Shown here piece after piece: positions 18,103-27,589 of a stretch of 46,988 nt of DNA (positions are counted from its first letter, which is position 1; each line of letters starts with the position of its first letter). Source of the DNA: Candidatus Aminicenantota bacterium. Its GTDB lineage: Bacteria; Acidobacteriota; Aminicenantia; JAMOAD01. Made by a program: the position numbers and the translations under genes. Under the pieces are notes generated by a model. It saw nothing but the letters and a program-made list of their open reading frames with translations, was not told the DNA's origin and searched no databases. Location: positions 1-46,988 of the forward strand of contig JAMOUT010000048.1 in the NCBI GenBank assembly GCA_027061995.1. Direction: 5' to 3'.

Positions 18103-20412
18103 TTAAAGTTTATCCTTTTTCAAAGAAGAATAATAAATTATCCCCGCGATAAGGTAAAATAGTGCGGAGAAGAATAAAACAATGGAAAAATTCCAATTGA
18201 TAGCTATAATTATTGTTAAAACAGAGCCGAGAACTGTTGCAAAAGCATTCGCTCCCCAAGCCCAACTAATAGTATGTTTCTCTTTTTCCCCGAGATAATT
18301 TATCCCTGTCGGGAAAAACATCCCCATAAAAAATCCGGGAATGGAGATAAGGATAAAAGTTATTAAGAATCTATAAATAAGCCTAAGATGAATAAGAGAA
18401 GATATGATTTTAAAAAGGGTCAGAGAATAAAAAGAGATAATGAAAAAAAGAAAAATCCCAAGATACAGAATTGTTTTTTCTCCCAATCTTTTTTCAACCT
18501 TTTTAGCCGCAAGGCTACCAAGACCGGACGCAATAAGCAAAGATGAAATTATCGCCGAAATAGAATATGCCGGATTTCCAAGATATAGTTGAAAAATTTT
18601 AATCATTATAATTTCAATCATTATAAAGGACAATCCGATTAGAAAAAAATAACTTATTATATTAAGAGATGCCTTTTCTTTTGATGAAAATTTTAACGGA
18701 AGAATGATTAATATAAGAGGGAGTAGTATAGACAATATTAAAACCGAGAGATAAACCGTATTAGAATAAATTATACCCCATTTTATAACCCCTTCGGCCA
18801 TACCTTTAACATACACATTTTTGAATTTGAACTGTCCGATTTTATTAGGTTGATTAAAATAGGGTGAGTTATCATAAACAGGAGACAAATTAACCGAAGA
18901 TTCCTTTATGGCTTTTTTATAATCAGGCGATATTATTCTATAATAAATATTGTTTTTTTTAATAAAGGGGGAATAAATCACCTCTTTTTTACCCGCGAAT
19001 TCGGTTAAAATTTCAACCTCTTTTTTTGTTATATCCCCTTTTTTCATAAAGAAAAAGTTAAATCCTTTTTTTGCTTGAATAATAAAAAATTTTTTTTCGG
19101 GATGTTCCACATCCATCTCCCTAAGTGCTTGAAAAGCGGTGGAAAAAAGTCTTTCTCCGAACCAATGGACAATGGTAACATAACCGTCTTTATTTAAATG
19201 ATTCCAATAATCTTTAAAACTTTCCACCGTATAGATATATGCTTCGGCTATACTTAATCCCCCTGATAATAAAATATCCGCATTATGGGAATTCACCATT
19301 TGTATTACATCGAACTTTTGTTTAATCCTTTTAATAACACTCCTTCCCTCATCATTCAATAAAATCACATTAGGTCTTCTGAAAATATTACCTATATATC
19401 TTGAATATTTTGTTCTAACAATAGAGCATATTTCGGGATCCATCTCAACTGCGACAATCTTTTTAACTTTATGAGACAAGGCACACAGAACCTCATATCC
19501 CCCCGAAGAACCTATAATCAAAGTGGCTCTGTTTTTTGTTAGTTGATACGGAATCGCTTCTTGTGACCAATTAATTACTCCGAGCCTTCTTAAATTACCG
19601 TTAAAACTAACAAGCCAAGATTGCATGGTTCCCGCATCTATCCAAACAACTTTTTTGTTTTTATTTATAAAAGGGGAAACATCTATCTTGTTTATCGGAC
19701 TCCATTTACTATATTCGATTGTCTTATTGTAATAATGTAAAAGATACGCCCTTTTAACCATTTTAGGAACAATGGGAAAAATCTTTTGACTATATTTAAA
19801 CATAATCATAAAACTAAATAAGATTAATCCCAAAGCAATTATTTTTTTTGACTTTTTAAGACCGGTAATTAATATCCATGATATAGCCAACAGCAAAAAG
19901 ATTAAAATAATGATTTTTGAAGGACCGTATTTTGTTATCAAGGGAATAATGGCTATTCCACCTATTGCAGCTCCGACAAGATCCACGAAATAAAGTTTTC
20001 CTATCTCGGACGAATATATTGTAAATATAAGAACGAGCGAAGCTCCGGCAAAAAAGAATGGAATTATTAAAATAATCACATTTAAAAAGAATAAAAGAAA
20101 ATTTGTAATAGGATTAAAAAGATTTAAAAAGTCTATGTTGGTTAAAAGTGTCAGTTTATATATAATCGGTAACATTATTGCATAAGATATTAAAAAGAAT
20201 TCAAGATATTTTATTGCATTTTTACTTTTCGTTATTTTTTTTATTGATAAATAAACACCGCTTAGTCCGTAACCGAACATGGCGAGAGAGATCATTAAAA
20301 AAGCAAATGAGCTTGTATATATTACGGAAAAAACTCTCGTATATAAAATTTCTATTAAAACAGTAGAAAAAGTTATTACAAATATTGTAAAAAGTAGATT
20401 TATTTTTTTCAT
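18103..20412 (-). CDS. Membrane-fused spermidine-synthase-like protein
   Basis: This 769-residue protein has an N-terminal bundle of about seven membrane spans, a soluble Rossmann methyltransferase-like domain (SAM loop IIGSSGGYE near 299-307, VAVEMDPEI after it) and a C-terminal bundle of about six to seven spans. That is the architecture of the fused MFS/spermidine synthase family. The catalytic D-S/T-x-D-P gate of true aminopropyltransferases appears as NSHNAD near 370, so polyamine synthesis is unlikely. The substrate is unknown. Shine-Dalgarno GGAGGAA and a promoter support the start. Confidence 0.7.
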   Translation of the reverse strand: MKKINLLFTIFVITFSTVLIEILYTRVFSVIYTSSFAFLMISLAMFGYGLSGVYLSIKKITKSKNAIKYLEFFLISYAIMLPIIYKLTLLTNIDFLNLFNPITNFLLFFLNVIILIIPFFFAGASLVLIFTIYSSEIGKLYFVDLVGAAIGGIAIIPLITKYGPSKIIILIFLLLAISWILITGLKKSKKIIALGLILFSFMIMFKYSQKIFPIVPKMVKRAYLLHYYNKTIEYSKWSPINKIDVSPFINKNKKVVWIDAGTMQSWLVSFNGNLRRLGVINWSQEAIPYQLTKNRATLIIGSSGGYEVLCALSHKVKKIVAVEMDPEICSIVRTKYSRYIGNIFRRPNVILLNDEGRSVIKRIKQKFDVIQMVNSHNADILLSGGLSIAEAYIYTVESFKDYWNHLNKDGYVTIVHWFGERLFSTAFQALREMDVEHPEKKFFIIQAKKGFNFFFMKKGDITKKEVEILTEFAGKKEVIYSPFIKKNNIYYRIISPDYKKAIKESSVNLSPVYDNSPYFNQPNKIGQFKFKNVYVKGMAEGVIKWGIIYSNTVYLSVLILSILLPLILIILPLKFSSKEKASLNIISYFFLIGLSFIMIEIIMIKIFQLYLGNPAYSISAIISSLLIASGLGSLAAKKVEKRLGEKTILYLGIFLFFIISFYSLTLFKIISSLIHLRLIYRFLITFILISIPGFFMGMFFPTGINYLGEKEKHTISWAWGANAFATVLGSVLTIIIAINWNFSIVLFFSALFYLIAGIIYYSSLKKDKL

Positions 20413-20436
20413 AATTCCTCCGATAATTTGGTTCTT

Positions 20437-20465
20437 ATTATATTATATAATATAATCAATAGCAA
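20437..20465 (-). promoter_or_regulatory. Promoter of the spermidine-synthase-like gene
   Basis: On the minus strand, TTGCTA (20460-20465), 17 nt, TATAAT (20437-20442). The surrounding TATATAATATAAT tract offers alternative -10 boxes. Apart from this and the tRNA promoter, 20413-20691 shows no feature. Confidence 0.55.
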
Positions 20466-20650
20466 TATGGTTATTCCCAAATCCTCAAATAAGAAAACCT
20501 GAGAAAGAGGCGATACAAAAAAAACAAGAGTGTAAACATGATGTTAATGATATCTTTATTTAAAAAATCAGAATCAACTTTTAAAGAGCTTTTGAACCTC
20601 TCAAGGTTATTGATCACTCTTACAATTCACAATATTCCACTTTCCATTAC

Positions 20651-20679
20651 TTGATTTTTTTCCTGTTTTCATATATAAA
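20651..20679 (+). promoter_or_regulatory. Promoter of tRNA-Ser-mutS
   Basis: TTGATT (20651-20656), 17 nt, TATAAA (20674-20679). The predicted start is about 5 nt before the tRNA. No other promoter lies between here and mutS. Confidence 0.65.
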
Positions 20680-20691
20680 TATGGTGGCGAC

Positions 20692-20783
<92 letters not shown>

Positions 20784-20791
20784 TTAAAAAA

Positions 20792-23422
20792 ATGTCTGAC
20801 AAAAAAAAAGAACTTACCCCTGTGATGAAGCAATATCTTTCAATAAAAGAGGGATATCAGGATACTATTCTTTTATACAGGATGGGGGATTTTTACGAAC
20901 TGTTTTTTGAAGATGCGGTTGAGGGGGCTAAAATTCTTCAAATAGCATTAACATCAAGAGACAGAAACAAAGAGAATCCGATTCCCATGTGTGGTTTTCC
21001 CTATCATGCTGCGGAAAATTACATAAAAAAATTGCTTGAAGCGGGGAAAAAGGTTGCTGTCTGCGAGCAAGTTGAAGACCCGAAACTTGCAAAAAAAATA
21101 GTTAAAAGGGAAGTTGTAAAAGTTCTCACACCGGGAACAGCTCTTGAATTTGAGAATCAAAAAGATAATATCTTCATAGCTTCCATATTCCTTAATAATT
21201 ATAATTGGGGGATTTTCATAATAGATATATCCACGGGGGAAGCTTATTGCACAGAGGAAAAAGAAGATATCGGATTTAAACGACTTGTCAGGGAACTTGA
21301 TAATTTTACACCGAGGGAGATAATTGTTTCGGAAGAGGAGGAGGGTGATTTTTATAATATTCTTGAAAAACTTTCCTATACGGATATTATCCTTAATACT
21401 GTGGAGGAATGGTATTTTACATATGAAAACGGGATAAAAGAGATTAAACAGAATTTCAGTGTTTCAACTCTTGAAGGTTTCGGTATTTCCGAAAAAGAGA
21501 TGATTTTATCTGCGGCAGGCGGAGTTTTCAGATACCTGAAAAAGATAAGAAAAGAGAGTTTGCCTGAATTTAAAAGTATAAGAAATTACGAAAAAAATGA
21601 TTTTATGATATTGGATTCCATTACTCAATCAACACTTGAAATTTTTAAAGAATCACGATACAAAAGAAAAGAGGGTTCACTTTTCGGTATTCTTGATAAA
21701 ACACAAACAAGTATGGGAAGCAGAACTATAAAGGGATGGCTCATGCATCCTTTATTATCCCCCGGAAAAATTAATAATAGGCTTGACGGGGTAGAGGAAT
21801 TAACAAAAAAAACAATTTTAAGAGAGGACCTGAAAGATAGAATTAAAAATATATATGATCTTGATAGATTATCCTCTAAGATATCTTCGAAAACCGCCAA
21901 TCCCAAGGATTTGATTTCACTGAGAAATTCAATGGAAAATCTTCCCGAGATAAAATTATACATGAAGCAGGGGGAAAGTGATATTTTAAAAGAGCTTTTT
22001 ACCATGACGGATTCTCTCGATGATTTAAAAACATTTATTGATAATGCTATAACCGATAACCCCTCTCATACAATAACCGACGGGGGGATAATAAGGAAAG
22101 GGTATAATGAGGAACTTGATAAATTGAGAGAGATAGCTTTTTCGGGAAAGGAATATATTGCGCAACTTGAAGAGAAAGAGAAAAAGAGGACGGGGATTAA
22201 TACTTTAAGGGTGGGATTTAATAAAATTTTCGGTTTTTATATAGAAATCTCAAAAGCGGCGGCAAGAGACAAGGAATTACCCGAAGATTATATAAGAAAA
22301 CAAACACTTGTTAATTCGGAAAGATACATATCTCAGGAACTTAAAGAATATGAACAGATGGTTATGGGAGCCGAGGAAAAGATAAAAAAGATAGAGTATG
22401 AATTATTTATAGAGATAAGGGATAAAATTAAAAAAGAGATTAAAAGGATTATGCAAACATCCAAAGCGATTGCAACTCTTGATGCGCTTTTATCTCTTGC
22501 AACGGTAGCCGTCCGATACGGTTATAACAGGCCCATATTGTATGACGGTGATACGATAGAGATAATAGAAGGGAGACATCCTGTTGTAGAAATTATGAAT
22601 AATTCCTCTTTTGTTCCCAATGATGCTCTTCTTGATACAAGGGAAAACCAAGTCATAATTCTTACGGGCCCTAACATGGGGGGTAAATCCACTTATCTGC
22701 GACAAGTTGCGATAATTAATCTTATGGCGCAAATGGGTTCTTTTGTCCCTGCGGCAATTGCAAAAATAGGAATAACGGATAGAATCTTCACCCGTATAGG
22801 TGCATCCGATTATCTCGGAGGGGGACAATCCACTTTTATGGTGGAGATGATAGAAACCGCTCATATTCTTCAAAATGCAAGTTCCAAAAGTCTCATTCTG
22901 CTCGATGAAATAGGAAGAGGGACATCAACTTACGATGGTATGGCTATTGCTTGGTCTGTAATAGAATATCTTCACAGTAACGGCAAAATTCGTCCGAAAA
23001 CCTTGTTTGCCACCCATTATCATCAATTAACAATGATAGAAGATTATCTTAAAAGGGTAAAAAATTATCATATGACTGTTAAAAAAGGGAAGAAGGGGAT
23101 TGTTTTTTTATATAAGGTATATAAAGGTCCGAGCGATGAAAGTTTCGGGATAGAGGTTGCAAAATTAGCCGGAATCCCTAAAGATGTTATAGACAGAGCC
23201 AAAGATCTGTTATTCAATATGGAGAAAAGAGATAATATACTTCAATATAAGAAAAAAGCGGATACTGTAAATGAACAAAGGTTACTCTTTTCTCAGAAAA
23301 AACAGGAGAAGGATTGTTCAGAGCATGAAAAAATAATGGAAGAGATTAAAAAAATAGATATCAATGAAATCACTCCGATTGAAGCCCTGACTTTTTTAAA
23401 TGATTTAAAGAAGATGGTATAG
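20792..23422 (+). CDS. mutS: DNA mismatch repair protein MutS
   Basis: This 876-residue ATPase binds mismatches. The mismatch-wedge motif DFYE lies at about residues 33-36, Walker A GPNMGGKST near 625, and Walker B LLDEIGRGTSTYDG after it. The last residues (TPIEALTFLNDLK) match the C-terminal tail of MutS1. I start at the ATG at 20792. An in-frame GTG at 20756 would lie inside the tRNA. No Shine-Dalgarno precedes the ATG, and the whole tRNA-mutS gap is ttaaaaaa. mutL is not in the window. Confidence 0.96.
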   Translation: MSDKKKELTPVMKQYLSIKEGYQDTILLYRMGDFYELFFEDAVEGAKILQIALTSRDRNKENPIPMCGFPYHAAENYIKKLLEAGKKVAVCEQVEDPKLAKKIVKREVVKVLTPGTALEFENQKDNIFIASIFLNNYNWGIFIIDISTGEAYCTEEKEDIGFKRLVRELDNFTPREIIVSEEEEGDFYNILEKLSYTDIILNTVEEWYFTYENGIKEIKQNFSVSTLEGFGISEKEMILSAAGGVFRYLKKIRKESLPEFKSIRNYEKNDFMILDSITQSTLEIFKESRYKRKEGSLFGILDKTQTSMGSRTIKGWLMHPLLSPGKINNRLDGVEELTKKTILREDLKDRIKNIYDLDRLSSKISSKTANPKDLISLRNSMENLPEIKLYMKQGESDILKELFTMTDSLDDLKTFIDNAITDNPSHTITDGGIIRKGYNEELDKLREIAFSGKEYIAQLEEKEKKRTGINTLRVGFNKIFGFYIEISKAAARDKELPEDYIRKQTLVNSERYISQELKEYEQMVMGAEEKIKKIEYELFIEIRDKIKKEIKRIMQTSKAIATLDALLSLATVAVRYGYNRPILYDGDTIEIIEGRHPVVEIMNNSSFVPNDALLDTRENQVIILTGPNMGGKSTYLRQVAIINLMAQMGSFVPAAIAKIGITDRIFTRIGASDYLGGGQSTFMVEMIETAHILQNASSKSLILLDEIGRGTSTYDGMAIAWSVIEYLHSNGKIRPKTLFATHYHQLTMIEDYLKRVKNYHMTVKKGKKGIVFLYKVYKGPSDESFGIEVAKLAGIPKDVIDRAKDLLFNMEKRDNILQYKKKADTVNEQRLLFSQKKQEKDCSEHEKIMEEIKKIDINEITPIEALTFLNDLKKMV

Positions 23423-23544
23423 TTTAGTTTTAAATCATAAATGATTATAACCATAAAGGATATCCATACTTTTTAATTATTCGAACGCTACGAAAACCAT
23501 AAATGAAGAGGGAAAATTAGTGCGACGGGTGTAATATAGGACTA

Positions 23545-23573
23545 TTGACCGAAAAGAGGAATTCGGATAAAAT
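23545..23573 (+). promoter_or_regulatory. Promoter of the M20 peptidase gene
   Basis: TTGACC (23545-23550), 17 nt, TAAAAT (23568-23573). It lies inside an upstream TTG-started extension of the reading frame, which supports the downstream ATG at 23605. The rest of 23423-23544 holds nothing I can name. Confidence 0.65.
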
Positions 23574-23604
23574 GAATTCTTCTATTGTTAAAGAGGAGGA
23601 AAAG

Positions 23605-24840
23605 ATGGATAAACAATCATTATTTGAAAAAATCAACTCATACAAAGATGAAATGATAGATTTGCAAAAAAGGATAACTTCCATTCCGGCCTTAGGGCCT
23701 GAAAGCGGAGGTGAGGGAGAATATAAGAGAGCCGAATTTTTAAAAAAATGGATAAAAGAAAATCTTGGCATTAAAGAGATCATGGAGATTAATGCTCCCG
23801 ATGACAGAGTCCCGTCCAAAGTAAGACCTAACCTTATATTCTTTTATCCCGGGAAAAACAATGATAAAACAATCTGGATAATGACCCATATGGATATTGT
23901 TCCCGCAGGAGATCTTTCTCAATGGAAAAACAACCCTTTTCAAGCCTGGATAGAGGGAGACAAACTTTACGGAAGAGGAGTCGAGGATAATCAACAAGAG
24001 ATGGTTGCCTCTCTTTTTGCTTTAAAAGCACTTAAAGAGGAAAATATTGTTCCCGATTATAGAATCGGTATTGTTCTTGTTGCAGACGAAGAAACAGGCT
24101 CCGAATACGGCATCAGTTATGTCCTTGACAAAGAAGGGGATATGTTTAAAAAAGATGATTTGATAATAGTCCCCGATGCGGGAAGTCCCGACGGTTCTTT
24201 AATTGAAGTAGCCGAAAAATCCATCCTTTGGTGCAAATTTCATATTCATGGAAAACAAACTCATGCTTCAACACCGGAACTCGGGATAAATGCTCACAGA
24301 GCCGCCGCTCATCTTGCGGTTAAATTGGATAATCTCCATAAAGTTTTTGATAAAAGTGATTCTGTTTTTGATCCCCCTATTTCAACTTTTGAACCGACTA
24401 AAAAAGAGAAGAATGTTCCAAATATAAATACAATTCCTGCCGAGGATATCTTTTATCTTGATGCAAGGGTTTTACCCGACTATTCTTTAAAAGAGGTAAA
24501 AAAAGAGATTGAAAAATATTGTTCCGAAATTGAAAAAGAGTTTAAAGTTAAAATTGATATTGATTATCCTCAATATGCTGAAGCGGCTCCTCCTACTCCA
24601 ACGGATTCCGAGGTTGTTGTAAAACTCGGAAAAGCGATTCGGGAAACTTTGGGAATTAAAACAAAAGCGATAGGGATAGGGGGAGGCACGGTTGCAGCGG
24701 AATTCAGGAGAAAAAATCTTAATGTTGCCGTTTGGGCTACTCAAGATGAACTTGCCCACGAACCCAACGAATATATTGTCATAGAGAATATGGTAAAAGA
24801 TGCTAAAGTATATGCCACCCTTTTTATTCAGGAAAGTTGA
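23605..24840 (+). CDS. M20-family zinc peptidase (ArgE/DapE/ACY1-type)
   Basis: This 411-residue dizinc hydrolase probably cleaves dipeptides or acylated amino acids in the cytoplasm. Metal and catalytic residues are in place: H95 and D97 in MTHMDIVP, D128 in GRGVEDNQQ, E162-E163 in ADEETGSEYG, D191 in IVPDAGSPDG, and the late HEPNEY histidine. The exact substrate cannot be assigned. AGAGGAGGA precedes the chosen ATG. The gene is joined to cutA through a one-base TGATG overlap. Confidence 0.88.
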   Translation: MDKQSLFEKINSYKDEMIDLQKRITSIPALGPESGGEGEYKRAEFLKKWIKENLGIKEIMEINAPDDRVPSKVRPNLIFFYPGKNNDKTIWIMTHMDIVPAGDLSQWKNNPFQAWIEGDKLYGRGVEDNQQEMVASLFALKALKEENIVPDYRIGIVLVADEETGSEYGISYVLDKEGDMFKKDDLIIVPDAGSPDGSLIEVAEKSILWCKFHIHGKQTHASTPELGINAHRAAAHLAVKLDNLHKVFDKSDSVFDPPISTFEPTKKEKNVPNINTIPAEDIFYLDARVLPDYSLKEVKKEIEKYCSEIEKEFKVKIDIDYPQYAEAAPPTPTDSEVVVKLGKAIRETLGIKTKAIGIGGGTVAAEFRRKNLNVAVWATQDELAHEPNEYIVIENMVKDAKVYATLFIQES

Positions 24841-25163
24841 TGGATTATTATATGATTATTTCGACTATTGATAATAAAGAGATAGGGATTGATATGGCGA
24901 AAAATCTTATAAATAAAAATTTAGCGGCTTGTGTTAATATTATAGATCAAATAACTTCCGTTTATAAATGGAAAGGGAAAATGGAGACTATCAATGAATA
25001 TATGTTATTAATTAAAACAACAGCGGATAAAAAACAAAAAACCATCGAAAAGATAAAAACTCTTCATCCTTATGAGCTACCGGAGATAATTAGCTTTAAG
25101 ATAGAAGGTGGGGATGAAGAATATTTAAAATGGGTTAATGAAATCAGCGGAGGAAAAAAATGA
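24840..25163 (+). CDS. cutA: CutA-family protein
   Basis: This 107-residue trimeric ferredoxin-like protein belongs to the CutA1 family, linked to divalent-cation tolerance in E. coli though its biochemical role is unsettled. The family features NLAACVNII, ITSVYKWKGK, the KTTADKK turn and HPYELPEII are all present. I chose the ATG at 24840 over a TTG 3 nt earlier. The start shares a base with the upstream stop, and the end overlaps the beta-barrel gene by 4 nt. Confidence 0.92.
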   Translation: MDYYMIISTIDNKEIGIDMAKNLINKNLAACVNIIDQITSVYKWKGKMETINEYMLLIKTTADKKQKTIEKIKTLHPYELPEIISFKIEGGDEEYLKWVNEISGGKK

Positions 25164-25804
25164 GAAAAAATATTATATCTACCATAATTATGTTGTTTTT
25201 GGGATTCTCTTTATTAAACGGGAGCAGTATTCATCTGAAACTCGGATTTGGTTATAATGGGTATAATCTTGAGAATGTCAGCAATTATACGACAAAAGAA
25301 CCCAAGTATAGTTTTGTAGGGGGAATCACAACTGAATTCACTTTAAGCAGAGCTTTTGCAATTGAAACAGGCGCTCTATATAAACATTACAGAGGCGATG
25401 TCGGGGTTAAATATCTTTTTGAGGAAACTAAAGAGATCGGAACATATCAGGCGAAATTTAAAACAAAATATATATCCATTCCAATACTATTGAAAATCTA
25501 TTTTTTAAATGAAGAATTATCTCCGTATTTAAGCTTGGGGATTAATACCAATTTTTATCTTAGTTCGAAATATTCTTTTACGGATGAACAAAATACGGGA
25601 TTAGGGCCCTATTCGGGAAAATACAAAAATATCAACCTCTTTCTTGATATAGCCTTTGGTGTTCTCGCTTTTCCCGATACTCTCGGAATAGAAGTCGAAT
25701 TACATGTAACAAAAAGTTTTAGAGATCTGTATGATACGGAGGATATGAATTCTCCTAATATCAAACTAAACGGGATTGAACTTATTTTCGGAAAAAGATT
25801 TTAA
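25160..25804 (+). CDS. Outer-membrane beta-barrel protein (PorT/OmpW-like size)
   Basis: This is a 214-residue secreted protein. It has an N-terminal signal peptide (positive MRKN, hydrophobic span to about residue 20, small residues at 21-23), then alternating strands such as IHLKLGFGYNGYNL, FAIETGALYKHYRG and PYLSLGINTNFYLSS. It ends in phenylalanine (GKRF), the classic barrel terminus. Eight strands would fit. The function is unknown and may be structural. It supports a diderm envelope. Confidence 0.7.
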   Translation: MRKNIISTIIMLFLGFSLLNGSSIHLKLGFGYNGYNLENVSNYTTKEPKYSFVGGITTEFTLSRAFAIETGALYKHYRGDVGVKYLFEETKEIGTYQAKFKTKYISIPILLKIYFLNEELSPYLSLGINTNFYLSSKYSFTDEQNTGLGPYSGKYKNINLFLDIAFGVLAFPDTLGIEVELHVTKSFRDLYDTEDMNSPNIKLNGIELIFGKRF

Positions 25805-25852
25805 TAAAATGGTTTTGCAACAAATACCGATAAAATTTTCGTATATTATAAT

Positions 25853-26407
25853 ATGAAGGAATTAATAAAATACGGAAAAAAAATGGTGCTTTCAGGGCTT
25901 GTTGACTCTCACTTCGGTAATGTATCGAAAAGAATAGGTAATAATATGCTCATCTCTTTAACAGGAAGTATGCTTGACGAACTTGAGGGGGAAATAATAG
26001 AGGTTCCTGTTTTTGAAGACTCTTCGATAGATATAATAGCTTCAACAGAGATAAAAATGCATAGAGAGATATATAAAAGAACGGCGGCTCTTTCCATTTT
26101 ACACGGACATTCCCCTTTTGCGGTGATATTATCAATGATAGAAAAAGGTAAAAGTATAAAACCCGAAGATTCCGAAAGCTTATATCTTTTACATGAGATT
26201 CCTCTTGTTAACGGGGGAGTGGGAACTGAAAAATTAGCAGAGAATGTGGCTGAAAAATTAAAAGAGCACAAAGGGGTGATTATTAAAGGGCATGGAACCG
26301 TTGCAAAAGGACAAACCGTGGATGAGGCGTTTGTAATTCTCTCAAGTATAGAGCATTCGTGCCAATTAAAATATTATGTTGATTTAATGAAAAAAACTGG
26401 AAATTAG
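25853..26407 (+). CDS. Class II aldolase/adducin-family protein
   Basis: This 184-residue zinc enzyme is related to fuculose-phosphate aldolase. E66, H84, H86 and H147 have nearly the spacing of E73, H92, H94 and H155 in the E. coli enzyme, with the blocks LHGHSPFA and KGHGTV. The family also includes MtnB-type dehydratases, so the reaction is uncertain. No Shine-Dalgarno precedes the ATG. A TATAAT directly abuts it and TATATT ends 5 nt upstream, but no good -35 is seen. Confidence 0.82.
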   Translation: MKELIKYGKKMVLSGLVDSHFGNVSKRIGNNMLISLTGSMLDELEGEIIEVPVFEDSSIDIIASTEIKMHREIYKRTAALSILHGHSPFAVILSMIEKGKSIKPEDSESLYLLHEIPLVNGGVGTEKLAENVAEKLKEHKGVIIKGHGTVAKGQTVDEAFVILSSIEHSCQLKYYVDLMKKTGN

Positions 26408-26416
26408 GAGGTCGTC

Positions 26417-27103
26417 ATGTTTATAAAAGAATTACGAGCAGCTTTAGAAATAATTTTTGACCCGGTTAGAATATTAAAAAGAGCGATTGAACTAAAAAAA
26501 TACTGGATTCCCATGGCTATAATACTTGTGGTTTTATCAGCTTTTTCTTTTTATACCGCACCTATTCAACATGCAGACCAAGTGCAATATATTAATAATA
26601 ATCCTAAGATCATGCAAAGATTAAGCCCCGAACAGATAGAAAAAATGAAGGAATATAATCCCTCAAAATTTATTCCTCAATTATTAATAACCATAATCGT
26701 TACAATCCCTCTTGCCATTCTATTTCTTGCAGTTTTTATAAACTGGTTTTCTCAATTGGCGGAAATTGAAATTTCTTACCTTACGGCTTTAACAATAGCC
26801 TCTTACACAAGTTATATTGACTTTTTATGGGGAAGTATTGTTAAAAACATATTAGCCATCATAAAAGGTTCTTATCTGTCGGTATCCACCTCTTTCACCC
26901 TTTTTGCACCTGGACTAACTTATAACTCAAAAACATACAAAATTCTTTCATCTTTCGATTTTTTTAATATGTGGAGTTATGTTTTAATAGCTCTGGGAAT
27001 AAGTTTGCTCCCCGGTGGAACCATTAAAAAAGGGGCAATTATAGCAGGTGTGATTTTTATTATGAAAACAATCATTGTTATAGGTTTTTCCATGATTTTT
27101 TAA
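26417..27103 (+). CDS. Yip1-domain membrane protein
   Basis: This 228-residue integral membrane protein begins with a short cytoplasmic helix (FDPVRILKRAIE) typical of bacterial Yip1-domain proteins, followed by about five hydrophobic spans. The first span is followed by a periplasmic-looking loop (about residues 52-88). The function is unknown across the bacterial family. A good Shine-Dalgarno (AGGAGG) precedes the ATG. It sits between the aldolase and a secreted thioredoxin. Confidence 0.65.
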   Translation: MFIKELRAALEIIFDPVRILKRAIELKKYWIPMAIILVVLSAFSFYTAPIQHADQVQYINNNPKIMQRLSPEQIEKMKEYNPSKFIPQLLITIIVTIPLAILFLAVFINWFSQLAEIEISYLTALTIASYTSYIDFLWGSIVKNILAIIKGSYLSVSTSFTLFAPGLTYNSKTYKILSSFDFFNMWSYVLIALGISLLPGGTIKKGAIIAGVIFIMKTIIVIGFSMIF

Positions 27104-27124
27104 TAAATAATCGGGAGGTAAAAA

Positions 27125-27589
27125 ATGAAAAAAATCATATCATTTATTATTATCATTAGTTTTGCGTTGGTTTCTTTTTCAGCTTCAAAAATTGTAATTA
27201 TGGGAAAAACAAACCCTTCGGAGATTTTCTTGTTAAAAAGCTGGAAACAAATATATGAAAATTACGCACCGGATATGGAAACCATTAAAAAGATATCTTC
27301 TCTTAACAAAAAGATAAAAGTTAAGATATTTTTCGGAACATGGTGTAAAGATTCAAGAAACAATGTTCCCAAACTTATAAGGATATTTGAAAATTTGCCC
27401 GATTATAAAGTTGAATATACAGGGATTATTTGGAGAACTTGTGATAAGACAGGATTATATAAAACCTATAATCTTGAAAGAGTGCCGACAATTATCTTTT
27501 ATCAGGGGGAAAAAGAGATAGGAAGAATCATTGAAAATCCTAAGCAGACCCTTGAAAAAGATATTTTAAATATTGTATCTGATAATTGA
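27125..27589 (+). CDS. Secreted thioredoxin-fold protein with CxxS active site
   Basis: The product has 154 residues: a signal peptide (about 1-19) and then one thioredoxin fold. The active site is W73-C74-K-D-S77, so the resolving cysteine is serine. The cis-proline region reads RVPTIIFY. CxxS thioredoxins can form mixed disulfides or reduce glutathionylated targets but cannot complete a normal dithiol cycle. C103 (RTCDK) is the only other cysteine in the mature region. GGGAGG precedes the start. Confidence 0.72.
   Translation: MKKIISFIIIISFALVSFSASKIVIMGKTNPSEIFLLKSWKQIYENYAPDMETIKKISSLNKKIKVKIFFGTWCKDSRNNVPKLIRIFENLPDYKVEYTGIIWRTCDKTGLYKTYNLERVPTIIFYQGEKEIGRIIENPKQTLEKDILNIVSDN

Noticed and set aside
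20538-20654. 38-codon frame upstream of tRNA-Ser
   Set aside because: No ribosome binding site, unremarkable composition, and its end runs into the tRNA promoter.
23545-23604. TTG-started extension of the M20 peptidase
   Set aside because: The extension covers a good promoter, and a strong Shine-Dalgarno precedes the ATG at 23605.
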